Of a stretch of 64,000 nt of DNA, positions 40,836-50,877 are shown in pieces (position 1 is the first letter of the stretch; every line of letters begins with the position of its first letter). A program made the position numbers and the translations under genes. The notes beneath the pieces were generated by a model. That model was not told the DNA's origin. It did not search any database and was given only the letters and a program-made list of their open reading frames with translations. The DNA is from Lepidostoma basale (lineage: Eukaryota; Arthropoda; Insecta; Trichoptera; Lepidostomatidae): positions 124,001-188,000 of the forward strand of contig JAHDVF020001254.1 in NCBI GenBank assembly GCA_022606425.2, written 5' to 3'.

Positions 40836-40839
40836 CTTA

Positions 40840-41035
40840 TTCTTCTTCAAGTGCCCTGTCAGGTCCCCCCAACGTTGGCGATCACCTCGGCGAACCTGTC
40901 CCTGTCCTGCGCCGCTCGGAAGCCAGGACAGTTGTCTCCTACCGGGCCCTCGGCGTCCCTCAACCTTCCCCTCCAATATCAGCCGGAAAAGGTGGTACTT
41001 TTCCCCACGCAGTATATGACCCAGATGTGAAATTA
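40840..41035 (-). mobile_element. RTE-3 LINE 3' end with internal deletion
   Basis: The plus strand carries TTCTTCTTCAAGTGCCCTGTC (tail), GTTGGCGATCACC, CCGGGCCCTCGGCG, CAATATCAGCCGG and ATATGACCCAGATGTG: the complement of the same region as 5938-6190, missing about 60 bp. Confidence 0.75.
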
Positions 41036-41194
41036 GTATTGATTGAGTACTGATACGCGGGATAAAATTTATCTTTTTTTTTGTTTTGTTACGCCAAAGA
41101 ACTATAATTTCTTACGTAGGTACGTACATAATCACACGTTTTTTTTAATTCTTATTGTTTAATTTAGGCATTCAAAAGTCAATCATGGACTTAC

Positions 41195-41314
41195 CAAATC
41201 AGGGTTCACAACCTGGACCTCCGAATCCAAGCAGTGGCGGCACTCCATACTGCCCTTGCACAACGCAATCAGAATGGTCGTGATGACGAGCACTTTCACG
41301 GTGACTGACAGCAT
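41195..41314 (-). CDS. Candidate first coding exon of a secreted cysteine-containing protein
   Basis: On the minus strand CCTTTAG, an acceptor-like site, is followed at once by ATG (41312-41314). Then 40 open codons end exactly at GTAAGT, a consensus donor, phase 0 (exon edge 41195). Residues 1-21, MLSVTVKVLVITTILIALCK, form a textbook signal peptide. The mature part starts GSMECRHCLDSEVQ with a CxxC pair. It is in unique sequence between two LINE fragments. It could be a small disulfide-rich secreted protein, but the family is not identifiable from one exon. No downstream exon was placed; one would lie at lower coordinates. Confidence 0.5.
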
Positions 41315-41329
41315 CTAAAGGAATTATAA

Positions 41330-41369
41330 TCAGATAATCCATTGTTTTGGCTGAAACACTATGATACTT
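41330..41369. repeat. PAL-B extension, left part
   Basis: AATCCATTGTTTTGGCTGAAACACTATGATACTT: the PAL-B one-sided extension. It continues after the LINE insertion at 41581. The last 12 bp are duplicated as that insertion's TSD. Confidence 0.75.
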
Positions 41370-41592
41370 ATATGATATGAGAAGACGCTACTGGAGAGAT
41401 CATGTGAAAAGAGCATGTTCTGAAAGAGTGATCAATATAGTCGCAAATAAAGTACCAACAGGAAATCGACCTGCAGGAAGACCACCTAATAGATGGCGAG
41501 ACAGTTGGACATCTGCATCCCAGGAACAGGCTCCGAAAAATAACAGGACACAGTCCTAAATAAATCAGAAGAAGAAAACGACTATGATACTT
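41358..41592 (+). mobile_element. RTE-5 LINE 3' end inserted in PAL-B, 12-bp TSD
   Basis: ACTATGATACTT at 41358-41369 and 41581-41592 flanks the 211-bp insert. The frame reads MRRRYWRDHVKRACSERVIN, NKVPTGNRPAGRPPNRWRDS, WTSASQEQAPK and a stop, then AAGAAGAAAACG. The open frame and exact TSD suggest a fairly recent event, younger than the PAL-B copy it splits. Confidence 0.88.
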
Positions 41593-41700
41593 CAAAATTA
41601 TTGAATGTTTTAACTTTGTAACATTTTTATTTTTACGAAATTATCGCAACAGCTGTTTCGCCAACCCGTTTTGAAATAAATGACCGACATACTATAACCT
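41581..41700. repeat. PAL-B, right part of the split copy
   Basis: TTCAAAATTATTGAATGTTTTAACTTTGTAACA, then GCAACAGCTGTTTCGCCAACCCG (about 41647-41669), the minus-strand core. The distal CTGATGA side is lost. Confidence 0.65.
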
Positions 41701-42090
41701 GACACACCAATCTAGATTCCTCAACATTCATACAACGAGTCATACACGCACGTCGATTCTTTCGACTTCTAACATATTTTAAGATATTTTAAAAATTGAT
41801 TGATTTGATCATGCCATATTTTTCCTCGGTCTTACTCGACTCCGTACTATATTTAAATCGTTGACGTATACTTTCTTAACCATTATTTCTTAATCCATGC
41901 GTTCCATGTAACCAAACCAACGCAGTGATCCTTTCATATATTTTTTTTCATAATACTTTGTTTCGCTCTAAATTCCTGCCTAATACCAGCATTTAAAACT
42001 ATGTCACACAGATTTTTTTTACACACACGTCTAAGAGATCTCATTTCCACCGCATTTATTCAATTTTTTCATGCTCGCTTTTGGTTGTAA
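41700..42090 (-). mobile_element. RTE-T subfamily 2, decayed 3' part
   Basis: The plus strand shows CTCAACATTCATACAACG, GATCATGCCATATTTTTCC, AACCATTATTTCTTAATCC, GTGATCCTTTCAT and AGATCTCATTTCCACCGC: the complement of RTE-T from the NVEEA region up to INAVEMRSL. The terminal repeat is missing. Confidence 0.75.
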
Positions 42091-42094
42091 CTAG

Positions 42095-42605
42095 AACAAC
42101 ATTGTAAACTGCCATTTTCGCTTTCATGTGCTCTCATTCATGTTCCCATTATTTAAAATAAAATACAAAAAACGGAATAGTGCGTCCGGTTAAATTAATT
42201 TTGAAGTACAATGCTATGCGAGATATAGACAGCGGAGTGACGTCGTCTCTCCCACGTTCGACATTTTCGAAAAATTGTGTTCTGCAATGCAGATGATTGG
42301 AAAACAAAATATCCCGTATTTTACATAAAGTTGCCGTTATCGAAGTTCACAAAGCCCTTTTATGAACACGGCACGTGGTGAGACTGTGTTATGTTCCAAT
42401 TAATCGCCTTGTATGCTATGCTCAGTTGTCAAACACCAACTGACCGAAACTGATGGCCACAATACAAAAGCATCAACCCTGCATTAAATTAAACGTAGAC
42501 CGATGATGGACATATCAAATGCTTTGGTTGTTACTTGCACTCGCAAAAAATCACTATTAAAAATTTAATTATTAACAAGAACTAGTATGAAGTATTGTTA
42601 TAAAT
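42095..42605. other. No gene supported
   Basis: Higher-complexity sequence at 42170-42500 without splice-flanked ORFs. It would lie in an intron or upstream region of the 41.2-kb exon candidate. Confidence 0.35.
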
Positions 42606-42609
42606 TAAT

Positions 42610-42785
42610 ATAATTATAATAGTCCATTGTTTTGGCCGAAACACTATGATATTTCAACATTATTAAATGTTTAAATATAAATCGCTGTTTATGGTATCAT
42701 AATTTTTTTTTAGTGAAAGCTGTTTCCTCAACTAGTTGTCGTCATCTATGTTGACATCATTAGGTGTTACAATAATTTTTTCAAC
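42610..42785. repeat. PAL-B copy, decayed
   Basis: Extension GTCCATTGTTTTGGCCGAAACACTATGATATTTC, then AAGCTGTTTCCTCAACTAGTTG and TTGACATCATTAGGTGTTACAA (about 42615-42773): the minus-strand core with substitutions. Confidence 0.65.
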
Positions 42786-42789
42786 TGTT

Positions 42790-43190
42790 CAAATTTATTT
42801 TAGTGATTTTTCGAACCTTTATGTGCATTAAACAAATTGCGAAAAATAATACATAATTGTGATAATAGAAACAGCGTTTTATATTTTTTACCGTTAATAG
42901 TTATAATGAGTATAGTTATATGGAATACTTCAGGAATATATTTAAATTTCAATTTCAATTTATTCAAAAAATTATAAACATTACAGAATAACACATCCAA
43001 ATCGTTTATAATCACAAAAATAAAAATAACAATTAAAAAAAACATATTTACAAATAATGTAACAAGAAAATAAATGAGAATAAGTCAGAAAAAAGAAAAA
43101 CCAAAGACAATTTAAAAAAAAAAATATTCGAGAACAGTTTGGTAAAGATTAACATTTTTGTACAATAAGTAATATATTGCATCATAGCTA
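42790..43190. other. No gene recognised
   Basis: Strongly AT-rich; ORFs here are low-complexity. Confidence 0.4.
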
Positions 43191-43196
43191 GAAAAT

Positions 43197-43635
43197 AACT
43201 AACTAACCATCACGCCGTCTCCCCGAAGGGGTAGGCAGAAAAAATGGACTACCACACTTTTCTTTCCTGACATATTTCTCTCGCTTCCTCAACATTCATA
43301 CATCGTGTCATGCACGCGCGTCGATTTCTCTGACTCCTCACATGGCCGACATTCAATATTTAATATATTTGATCGTGCCACGTTTTTCTCGGTCTTCCTC
43401 CATTTCTAGTTTCATTTACATCATTAACATATAATTTTTTTACCATTCTTTCTTCATTCATTCTTTCCATATGTCCAAATCATCTTAATGATCCTTTCAT
43501 TATTTTGTTCATGACACCATCATTCGCACCGCATTCACCTCTTATATTTTCATTCGACACTTTATCATACACAGAGTATCCACACATTCGTCTAAGAGAT
43601 CTCATTTCTACTGCATTTATTCTACTAGCTTGAAA
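43197..43635 (-). mobile_element. RTE-T LINE 3' portion
   Basis: The complement of the RTE-T end from the TTAG tail (AACTAACTAACCATCACG, about 43196) through GGGGAGACGGCGTGATGG to INAVEMRSL (AGATCTCATTTCTACTGC). High similarity to 29200-29740, minor indels. 5'-truncated. Confidence 0.85.
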
Positions 43636-43639
43636 GTAA

Positions 43640-44690
43640 TATATTATATTCATTTACACAAGTGTTAGACATATCCAAAGCTTTCAGATTGGAATTAATA
43701 TTATAATATGCAACAATAAGTGAATGAATTATGTCATTTTTTGTTAAAAGTTTATTTTTTGTTTGTAAGATTTTTCGGATTTCATAATGCAACTAAATCC
43801 TTCACTATCAATGTGTGTATGTATATAAATGTTGTGTCTGCGCAACACGCTAGCTACATAATTGCAAACATTTCTAAAAAAAAACATATTTTTAAACGCA
43901 ATTATCGCTATTTCGCAAATGTTGCACATTCGTTGTCAATTCCATATATATGTATTTTTAAGGGTAACATACAGCGATTTTTAAACAGAAAAGCGGGGAT
44001 AATACATGATATCACAAATATAAATTAACAAAATAATAAATAGACTACAGTATGAAACAAAATTGAAACTTAAGTTAAACTAATTCCAACAAGATATTTA
44101 AAATAGTTAAAAAATAATAATAATAAAGTAGAATTTTAAAAGTAATGTAACATTATGCCCCATGTAAGCGAAATATTATTTTTAATAACATTCGTTCATG
44201 TGGAAAACATTGATATTAGCAAAATAAGATAAATATAAGATAAAAGTTTATTCAATATACTTTTACCTTACAATATTAAGTGCTATATGTAAAGCATTTA
44301 AGTATAACATGTATAGCGTTTGCATTTTGAACGTTTTTACAAAATAAAACGCTAGATAAAAAGTTATTTAAAAGTATTTTTATTATTTTGTACGAAAATA
44401 ATAAATTTGTTTCTATTATGATATCTTACTTTTCGTAAATCCTTATTTTTCGTTGGAAATAACTAACGTAAACAAAAATATTCGTGAATTATGAATTCAT
44501 ATGAATCATTAACAAACAAAATGTAAGTAGGTAAGTAATTTTGAGAAAAAATAATGTTTTATAAATAATCCCACAATAAAGAAAAATATAATGGATCACA
44601 TCAAAAAGATTTTTTCTCGGTAAAACAAATTTAGTCGAATGGCATAAACGAGTAAACAATACAGGTAAGAAAAACAATATTTTATGAAAA
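43640..44690. other. No gene supported
   Basis: Very AT-rich. A 102-codon plus-strand ORF (43720-44028) and a minus-strand ORF at 43744-43929 are low in complexity and not supported. This region would be the first intron downstream of the 44.7-kb exon candidate. Confidence 0.4.
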
Positions 44691-44695
44691 CTTAC

Positions 44696-44824
44696 CTTCC
44701 CACCGTCCATTACGTGATGTTTCTTGTGATTCTTCTTATGTTTTCCTCCTTTTGTATATTTTTGGAATACCTCTGAAACGCCTAGAAACAGTGCGATAAT
44801 GTTAACAAATATCGTCACCCCCAT
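44696..44824 (-). CDS. Candidate first coding exon, secreted basic protein
   Basis: On the minus strand ATATAGTATAT precedes ATG (44822-44824). 43 open codons run to GTAAGT (donor, phase 0, exon edge 44696). Residues 1-21, MGVTIFVNIIALFLGVSEVF, are a signal peptide. The rest, KYTKGGKHKKNHKKHHVMDG, is a Lys/His-rich stretch. No repeat matches. A secreted cationic peptide or the leader of a larger secreted protein are both possible. The next exon is not identified. Confidence 0.45.
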
Positions 44825-44829
44825 ATATA

Positions 44830-45030
44830 CTATATGTGCGTATTATTTCTAAACACGTAGCCGATAGCTTCGAGAGCGCTCTACAAAACTTGATCGCAAT
44901 AAAACAAAATTTAGCGGAGAATTCAAGTAGGATAAATAAAACTCTAACCAAATTCGCAAACAGATCTTTCATTTGTGCAAAAGATTTAAAAAGGAATCTT
45001 TCAATTAATAACATCACTAGTAAATACGAT
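44830..45030. other. No gene supported
   Basis: Overlapping ORFs on both strands (44802-45017 minus, 44836-45036 plus) without a family or splice signals. It would be upstream of the minus-strand exon. Confidence 0.35.
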
Positions 45031-45034
45031 AATT

Positions 45035-45318
45035 AATAAGGATTAATTGTATCTCAATAGCGACGAAGATGTAAATTGTTTTTTTGGAAACAAAATTTGG
45101 TGGCCGAAGCGTTTACAGGACTTATGACCTGTCATTTGTTGGGTTAAGCGATCGCTTTATGTTAACAACATTCCTCATCGCGCCCTTCTTACGACCACCA
45201 CATGCTACATCATATGCTACTATGTTAAGAACACTTCACATTTTTTATGTCAATCTACACCAGCGCCATCTATTAAGATTATATGTAAGCATTAAGCAGA
45301 AAATCTTTATAATAAAAT
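45035..45318. repeat. MITE-M1 copy, right end replaced by LINE insertion
   Basis: GATTAATTGTATCTCAATAGCGACGAAGATG, GTGTTTACAGGACTTATGACCTG, then GCGCCATCTATTAAGATTATATGTAAGCATTAAGCAG as in 49030-49440. Confidence 0.7.
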
Positions 45319-45418
45319 ATGTCAGGAAAGAAAAAATGTGGCAGTCCATTCTTTCAGCCTACCCTTTCGAGGAGACGGCGTGGTGGTTAGTTAGTTAATT
45401 AGTTAGTTAGTTACACAA
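45318..45418 (+). mobile_element. RTE-T LINE, last 100 bp
   Basis: ATATGTCAGGAAAGAAAAAATG, GGCAGTCCATTCTTTC, then GACGGCGTGGTGG and (TTAG)n. ATCTTT at about 45308 and 45418 is a possible short TSD. It is inserted into MITE-M1. Confidence 0.75.
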
Positions 45419-45419
45419 T

Positions 45420-45885
45420 CTTTTTCCGAAAGAATCGTTGATTTTCAAACCATTCTACAGGTACTTATTTTTACAATAAATGTGGTAAAATTCAATTTCC
45501 GAAACATTCATATCACTTTTATTTCAAAATTAAAAAACGAGCAGGTATTAATTGACTTATAATTGAATTGCAAAGCTGTATAAGCTTTACCGGAAAATAA
45601 TTTTACTGTTTCGACAGACCTAAAATATCATTGTTATATCATTCCTTTATGATGCTAGTTTTATAACATACCTCTACAATATAAAAATATTTTTAGTAAC
45701 CAATTCGCATTATTTGATAGACAAACGTTTTACGCAATTTTTAATTATACATAAATCATGAACAAAGGAAGCTCGCTTTTTTGCAATTTTCTATATACGA
45801 GTATTTACCATACATATATATATAATAATATACCTGTATGCAATTTGGTATATTAATCATAAATTTCATTTGGAGAATTTATCAA
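45420..45885. other. No gene recognised
   Basis: AT-rich spacer with TA repeats near 45800-45835. Confidence 0.4.
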
Positions 45886-45887
45886 TG

Positions 45888-46400
45888 AAAGCGAAAACGG
45901 CCGTTCACAATTGAGTTCTGGTCCCAACCCTAATGAATGGAAGCGAAGCACGGAACTGGCAGAAGAAGGATGAGAGCAGAATAAATGCGGTAGTAATGAG
46001 GTCCCTAAGACGTATGTGTGGTAGAACTATATACGACAGAATCTAAAATTCTGATATAAGAAAGGAATGTAGAGCGGAAGAAGGTATTATGAACAAAATT
46101 ATGAAAGGATCGCTGCGTTGGTTCGGACATATGGAGCGCATGGATGGAGAAAGAATGGTTAAGAAAGTATACGTTAATGATGTAAATGGAGTACGGAGTC
46201 GAGTAAGATCGAGGAAAATATGGCATGACCAAATGAATCAAATGTTTAAGGTTGGTCATGTTAGAAATCGGAAGAATCAACGTGCGTGTATGACTTGCTG
46301 TATGAATGTGGAGCAAGCTAGAGAGGTGTGCAGGATAGAGTAGTTTGGCGGTCCATTCTCTCTGATTACCCCTACGGGGAAACGGCGTGATGATTTGTTG
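45888..46400 (+). mobile_element. RTE-T subfamily 2 LINE 3' portion
   Basis: From AAAGCGAAAACGGCCGTTCAC, frames read LMNGSEARNWQKKDESRINA, MNKIMKGSLRWFGHMERMDG, ERMVKKVYVNDVNGVRSR, NRKNQRACMTCCMNVEQARE, then a stop. It ends CCCTACGGGGAAACGGCGTG and a TTGTTGTTG tail. Confidence 0.82.
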
Positions 46401-46477
46401 TTGTTGTCATTTGTATGTATTCCTAGATAGAGTGCTCTCACTAGATTGATAATTCACAGTCTTATAATAATAATATA

Positions 46478-46725
46478 AATGGCAAAAAGTATATGTTAAC
46501 GATGTAAACGGATCTAGAAGTATAAGAAGGTCGAGGAAAACGTAGCACGATCAAATAAATAAAAATATCAAATGTCGGCCACGTGAAGAATTGGGGAAAT
46601 CGATGTGCGTGCATGACACGATGTATGAATGTTGAGGAACCTAGAGAAGGAGATGATTGCGTGGTGGTCAATTTTTTCTACCTACACCTTCGGGGCGATG
46701 GTTAGTTAGTTAGTTAGTTAGTAAG
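46478..46725 (+). mobile_element. RTE-T LINE 3' end
   Basis: ATGGCAAAAAGTATATGTTAACGATG through GTGCGTGCATGACACGATG to TACACCTTCGGGGCGATGG and (TTAG)5. Internal 5-10-bp deletions, including GAGACGGCGT at the end. Confidence 0.8.
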
Positions 46726-46729
46726 TTAT

Positions 46730-46970
46730 CATAAAAAATCTTGTTATTAAACTGATATCAGTTACAATAGGCCAAAACCATGCTTTAAATTTTTTTCCTT
46801 AACCCACTGTAATAGACTCTGATACTTAGGTTAAACACTTGTATTTAAAATTGATTTAAAGCAAAAGCGATAATGTTATTTACATATAAAAAATATTTTA
46901 TCAAGAATTAAATGTTAAATAACATGGAACTAATATAAAGTAAATGCAAAAAATATTAAATATACACGCG
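46730..46970. other. No gene recognised
   Basis: AT-rich spacer. Confidence 0.4.
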
Positions 46971-46974
46971 CAAC

Positions 46975-47110
46975 ATACTCGTTTGTACACGCGTCTTACC
47001 CGCGCGGCAGTCCCGACGGGAATGAACTTTCGCGTATGTAACGTAATACTGATAACTCAGTATCCACCACCGAGTGGCGAGTGTTAAGCTAAGGAGGGAT
47101 TAAGAAAACT
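46975..47110 (-). other. GC-rich patch, possible untranslated first exon
   Basis: CpG-rich segment (46985-47040). On the minus strand CTGCCGCGCGGGTAAGACG offers a donor at about 47001-47006. Two frames are open upstream. Its place 2.2 kb upstream of the 44.7-kb signal-peptide exon on the same strand would suit a 5' UTR exon, but this is inference. Confidence 0.25.
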
Positions 47111-47114
47111 TAAG

Positions 47115-47435
47115 AAAATTTGCTTTTGACAGTTTTTACGACATTCGTGATTCTTCCGAACATGGATAGAGTTTGAAGAAAGTTTAAGCGGTAGAGATAA
47201 TTAATAAAATTTTACTCTGATTTTTTACTCTACATTATCGCTAATAGGGGATTAAAATCCAATCGCTCAGTCAGCTGAGAAATTCTAAATGTGACATCAT
47301 TGGGTTAGTTTTAAATTGCAATCTTAGTTTAAAAGTATCTGAGAGGAAATTCTATTTAAACGTATAATCGATTGTAAAAAAAAATCAGACATCAACATTT
47401 GAGAATATATTTAATAATTATAACCCTTTCGTTTC
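47115..47435. other. No gene recognised
   Basis: AT-rich spacer. Confidence 0.4.
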
Positions 47436-47439
47436 GTAC

Positions 47440-47906
47440 TATCTTCTTCTTCTTCTTTGCTAGCCTTCTTCCCTCCACTGCTGGATATAGGCCTCTTCCA
47501 ATTTCTTCCACTCGTCTCTACCCTGCCCCTTTTGTATCCAAGATTTTCCAAACCTTTTGATAATATCATCGGTCCATCTCATCGGTGGCCTTCCGACACT
47601 TCGTCTATTTTCCCATGGTCTCCAACTGAGTATCCTGGCTGCCCATCTGTTGCCACTCTGTCTAGCCAAGTGTCCAGCCCATTGCCATTTCAATTTTGCC
47701 ACTCGGTCCATGACGTCAGCAACCCTGGTGCGGCGTCTGATTTCTTCATTTCTTATGCGGTCATGCAAGCTCACACCAAGTATCTGTCTTTCCATGGACC
47801 TCTGTGTACACTTGAGCCTGTGGACACTTTTTGCTGTAAGAGTTGTCGTCTCTAGTCCGTATGTCATCATGGGCAGTATACACAGTTTCGTACTATATAA
47901 GAACAT
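47440..47906 (-). mobile_element. RTE-6 LINE 3' portion, open frame
   Basis: A 148-codon minus-strand frame: LCILPMMTYGLETTTLTAKS, LKCTQRSMERQILGVSLHDR, RVAKLKWQWAGHLARQSGNR, RILSWRPWENRRSVGRPPMR, ending EAYIQQWREEG, stop, then AAAGAAGAAGAAGAAGAT. This is a classic RTE C-terminus, distinct from RTE-2. 5'-truncated but otherwise intact. Confidence 0.85.
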
Positions 47907-47909
47907 AAT

Positions 47910-48045
47910 GTATAGAATTGTGAATTGTGAACTAAATAAAGCATTAAGTTTTAGTTAAAATATAATTACCAAAGTATTATGTATTATATCTAATAGAATC
48001 ATAAAATGTCGACTTCCCACCATTAGCATTTAATATTTTAAATAA
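47910..48045. other. No gene recognised
   Basis: AT-rich spacer. Confidence 0.4.
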
Positions 48046-48049
48046 GCTC

Positions 48050-48160
48050 AACAAAATTTGACGTACAATAGGTACCAGAAGATGGCAGCGAGCTGTCAAA
48101 TCTAGTAGTAGCTAAAAATGGAATAAAACTATATATAATTATAAAGAGTTTTTTCTCATT
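48050..48160 (+). repeat. PAL-G, single arm
   Basis: CAGAAGATGGCAGCGAGCTG (48076-48095), then GCTAAAAATGGAATAAAAC and the family extension CTATATATAATTATAAAGAG. The GAAAC block is lost. Confidence 0.5.
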
Positions 48161-48174
48161 ATTTACAGTAAACC

Positions 48175-49010
48175 TAACATACTAACTGTAATGATATCAC
48201 AATTTTTATTATTCACTTTTAGAGTGTCCGACTGATGTTTCGCCAACCCGTGTTGGCATCATCAGGTATTACAAAAATCGGTTGTTTGTAACACATTATA
48301 ATGCCAATATCGCGACAGGTGGCGAACCAGCTGTCGCAACACTCAAAAAGTGAATAGTAAAAATTGTGATATCAGAACAGTGTTATAAATTTTAACAGTT
48401 AACCACTTCAATACCGCAAGGCCACTGGTCCCCGCTACGTAGGCGCACCATCAATACCGTAAGGCCACTTTGCAATAAAAATGATTCCAGTAGGAATTTA
48501 AAAAAAAAATTGTGTGGCTAGCGACGTCTTAACACTATCTCTGCAAGAAAAATTAACCTTCTGACGTTGGTCGATCTTATTGAAAAGGGGAGTTTTGTAG
48601 AAGTCGAAGAAGAAGAGATTGATATAATGGATCAAAAGGATATCGCTTGAAAGAATTAAATTTCAAGTGATAATAGGCAAGAACTGACAAAACATACTTT
48701 GATTTTTTAATGTTTGCTTTCAATAATTTTTTTTTTATATAAAAATGTTAAAATTATATTTATTAATGCTTGTGATAACTCTAAAAGAAAATTCAAATAT
48801 ACGAAATTTTGATAATTCTACTAAAAAAATTAAACTTGATATATCATTTTAAAAGTAAACTTTAAACACAATGCCCAAAATCTATTTTTTTATTGTTAAA
48901 AACATGCGGTATGTGAGTGTTTTTAAGCGTAAAACATCACGGTACTCAAACGGTTAATAATGTTGAAGTATCATAATGTTTCGGCCATAACAATACACAA
49001 TTCATGAAGT
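48175..49010. repeat. PAL-B element with best hammerhead-like core, split by a piggyBac-type insertion
   Basis: Left half: on the minus strand CTGATGA (48259-48265), T, stem GCCAAC/GTTGGC (48252-48257 with 48242-48247, loop ACGG), GAAA (48238-48241), C, ATCA, GTC (48230-48232). All three conserved blocks match the consensus. The right arm (about 48303-48398) has a mutated core (GGTGGCGAACCAGCTGTCG). The family extension resumes at 48958 (AATGTTGAAGTATCATAATG, then TTTCGGCC). The two parts are separated by 48403-48953. Confidence 0.8.
48399..48957. mobile_element. piggyBac-type non-autonomous insertion, TTAA TSD
   Basis: TTAA at 48399-48402 and 48954-48957. The insert 48403-48953 starts CCACTTCAATACCGC and ends GCGGT..ACTCAAACGG (complement CCGTTTGAGTACCG), imperfect inverted ends matching in about 11 of 14 positions. 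An internal copy of the end (CATCAATACCGTAAGGCCAC) lies at 48450. Inside, LLTLVDLIEKGSFVEVEEEE (about 48560-48620) may be a piece of a transposase N-terminus. Confidence 0.7.
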
Positions 49011-49029
49011 TTCAATTAACAAACATATT

Positions 49030-49440
49030 TTAAGAATTAATTGTATCTCAATAAAGACGAAGATGCAAATTGGAAACAGAATATGGTTGATCGAGGTGTT
49101 TACAGGACTTATGACCTGTCATTGGTTGGGTTAAGCGCACGCTTTATGTAATACAACATTCCCCATTCCACCTTTTTCTTATGACCAACATGTCTGACAA
49201 ATTTTTGAAAGTTGTATATATGTTAATCTGCAAAACCACCCTTTGCATGGTAGTTTATTCAATCTACACACTAACGCCATCTATGAAGATTGTATTTTAA
49301 GCATTAAGCAGAAGATCATTTTAACGCAATGTGAAAGGCTACCGCCATTTAGCGCATTGCTAGAAACTGCCTGGAGATGTCATGTCCATATTCTGTTTCC
49401 AATTTGCATCTTCGTCTCTATTGAAATACAATTGATTCTT
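49030..49440. repeat. MITE-M1, full-length copy with ~55-bp inverted ends
   Basis: AAGAATTAATTGTATCTCAA at 49032-49051 begins an arm that pairs with 49386-49440 (about 52 of 55 positions). The centre includes GACCTGTCATTGGTTGGGTT and CTAACGCCATCTATGAAG. The flanking TTAA (49030-49033) and TTGA make the TSD uncertain. No coding capacity. Confidence 0.8.
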
Positions 49441-49444
49441 GAAT

Positions 49445-50030
49445 TAATAACCCGCAATGGGTAAATAAAATCCAGTATTCGTCTATAAGTATTTGTATAC
49501 ATTCAAAATGTTGTATAAAACATATTTTAATATATAGGATAAAACACAACTTGCGATACGAGTGTAATATGTATTTGTTTGCTTTATTATATACGCGATA
49601 CAAGTTCGCACTTTGTAAAGGCATTTGTAAAGAAAACAATTTCCACCAGTAAATCAGGTACGAAGTAAAGATCGTCAAAACATTAACCGCGATAAGAAAC
49701 ACGGGGGGAAGGCTGTGTGTGTTGAGGGTATTACAAAAAGAGCTAAGTGTATTAGGGCTCGGTAATTGGGGCCATTCACCCTCAAAATGAACGCAAAATT
49801 TCCAATTCGATCGTTCGCGGAATCTTCCCGCGGCCTCCGGGTACTCGGATAGCGCAGTCGGGTGGGAAATTGAATTCTAACGATGACAAAAAGTATACCA
49901 CCTTATCATACATTATTCCAAGCCGGCTAAATACGTCAGTTGGATTAAATGAGTAATTTGAAAGAAAAAAAAACGACAAATTGAAATTCATAAAATAAAT
50001 ATTTATTATTTATAAATATTTATAAGTCCA
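49445..50030. other. No gene supported
   Basis: AT-rich with a CpG-bearing stretch at 49790-49870 (CGCGGAATCTTCCCGCGG). Minus-strand ORFs of 94 and 69 codons lack any family. Confidence 0.35.
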
Positions 50031-50032
50031 AG

Positions 50033-50766
50033 GTAATGATTTTTGAAAAGGAAGAAACCATGACAGTCTGCAACATTAGCGTGAATGGTGAAAATTTGGA
50101 GCAAGTAGTTGAGTTCGTGTATTAGGTAGTATGTTTACAAGAGATGGGCGAGTGGAGAGGGATATTGAAAGAAGGGTTGGGGCAGGCAACAAAGTGAATG
50201 GTGCACTTAAAGTTGTCATCGCAAACAAAACCTATCCAAAAAAGCTAGAATGGCAGTGCACAATGGTGTTCTTCTACCGACCCTTATGTATGGAAGCGAA
50301 GCATGGAACTGGCAAAAGAAGGATGAAAGTAGAATAAATGCAGTAGAAATGAGATCTCTTTGACGAATGTGTGGATACTCTGTGTATGATAGAGTGTCGA
50401 ATGAAAATATAAGAAGTGAATGCGGTGCGAAAGATGGTGTCATGAACAAAATAATGAAAGGATCATTAAGATGGTTTGGACATATGGAAAGAATGAATGA
50501 AGAAAGAATGGTTAAAAAATTATATGTTAATGATGTAAATGGAACCAGAAATAGAGGAAGACCGAGGAAAACGTGGCACGATCAAATGAATCAAATATTG
50601 AATGTCGGCCATGTGAGGAGTCAGAGAAATCGACGCGCGTGCATGACACGATGTATGAATGTTGAGGAAGCGAAAGAAATATGTCAGGTAAGAAAAGTGT
50701 GGCAGTCCATTCTTTCTGCCTACCCCTTCGGGGAGACGGCGTGATGGTTAGTTACTTAGTTAGTTT
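50033..50766 (+). mobile_element. RTE-T LINE 3' portion
   Basis: It starts in KSKVMIFEKEETMTVCNISV, then VNGENLEQVVEFVY, a frameshift, MFTRDGRVERDIERR, then CGYSVYDRVSNENIRSECGA, WFGHMERMNEERMVKK and SAYPFGETA, TGA, TTAG tail. About 734 bp, three or four frameshifts. AATATTTAT-type words flank it but the TSD is ambiguous. Confidence 0.85.
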
Positions 50767-50877
50767 TTAATATTTATTTATTGATCAATTACCAAGTGCA
50801 TGGTTTTAATATTTTTGTATTTTACCGCTTTTAATTCCTTACGAGATAGAACAACACTTTGTATTTTCACAATACTT

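Noticed and set aside
43720..44028. 102-codon plus-strand ORF
   Set aside because: Low-complexity, AT-driven composition with no signal peptide, family or splice support.
47457..47958. Two plus-strand ORFs of about 130 codons
   Set aside because: They are antisense shadows of the RTE-6 C-terminus on the minus strand.
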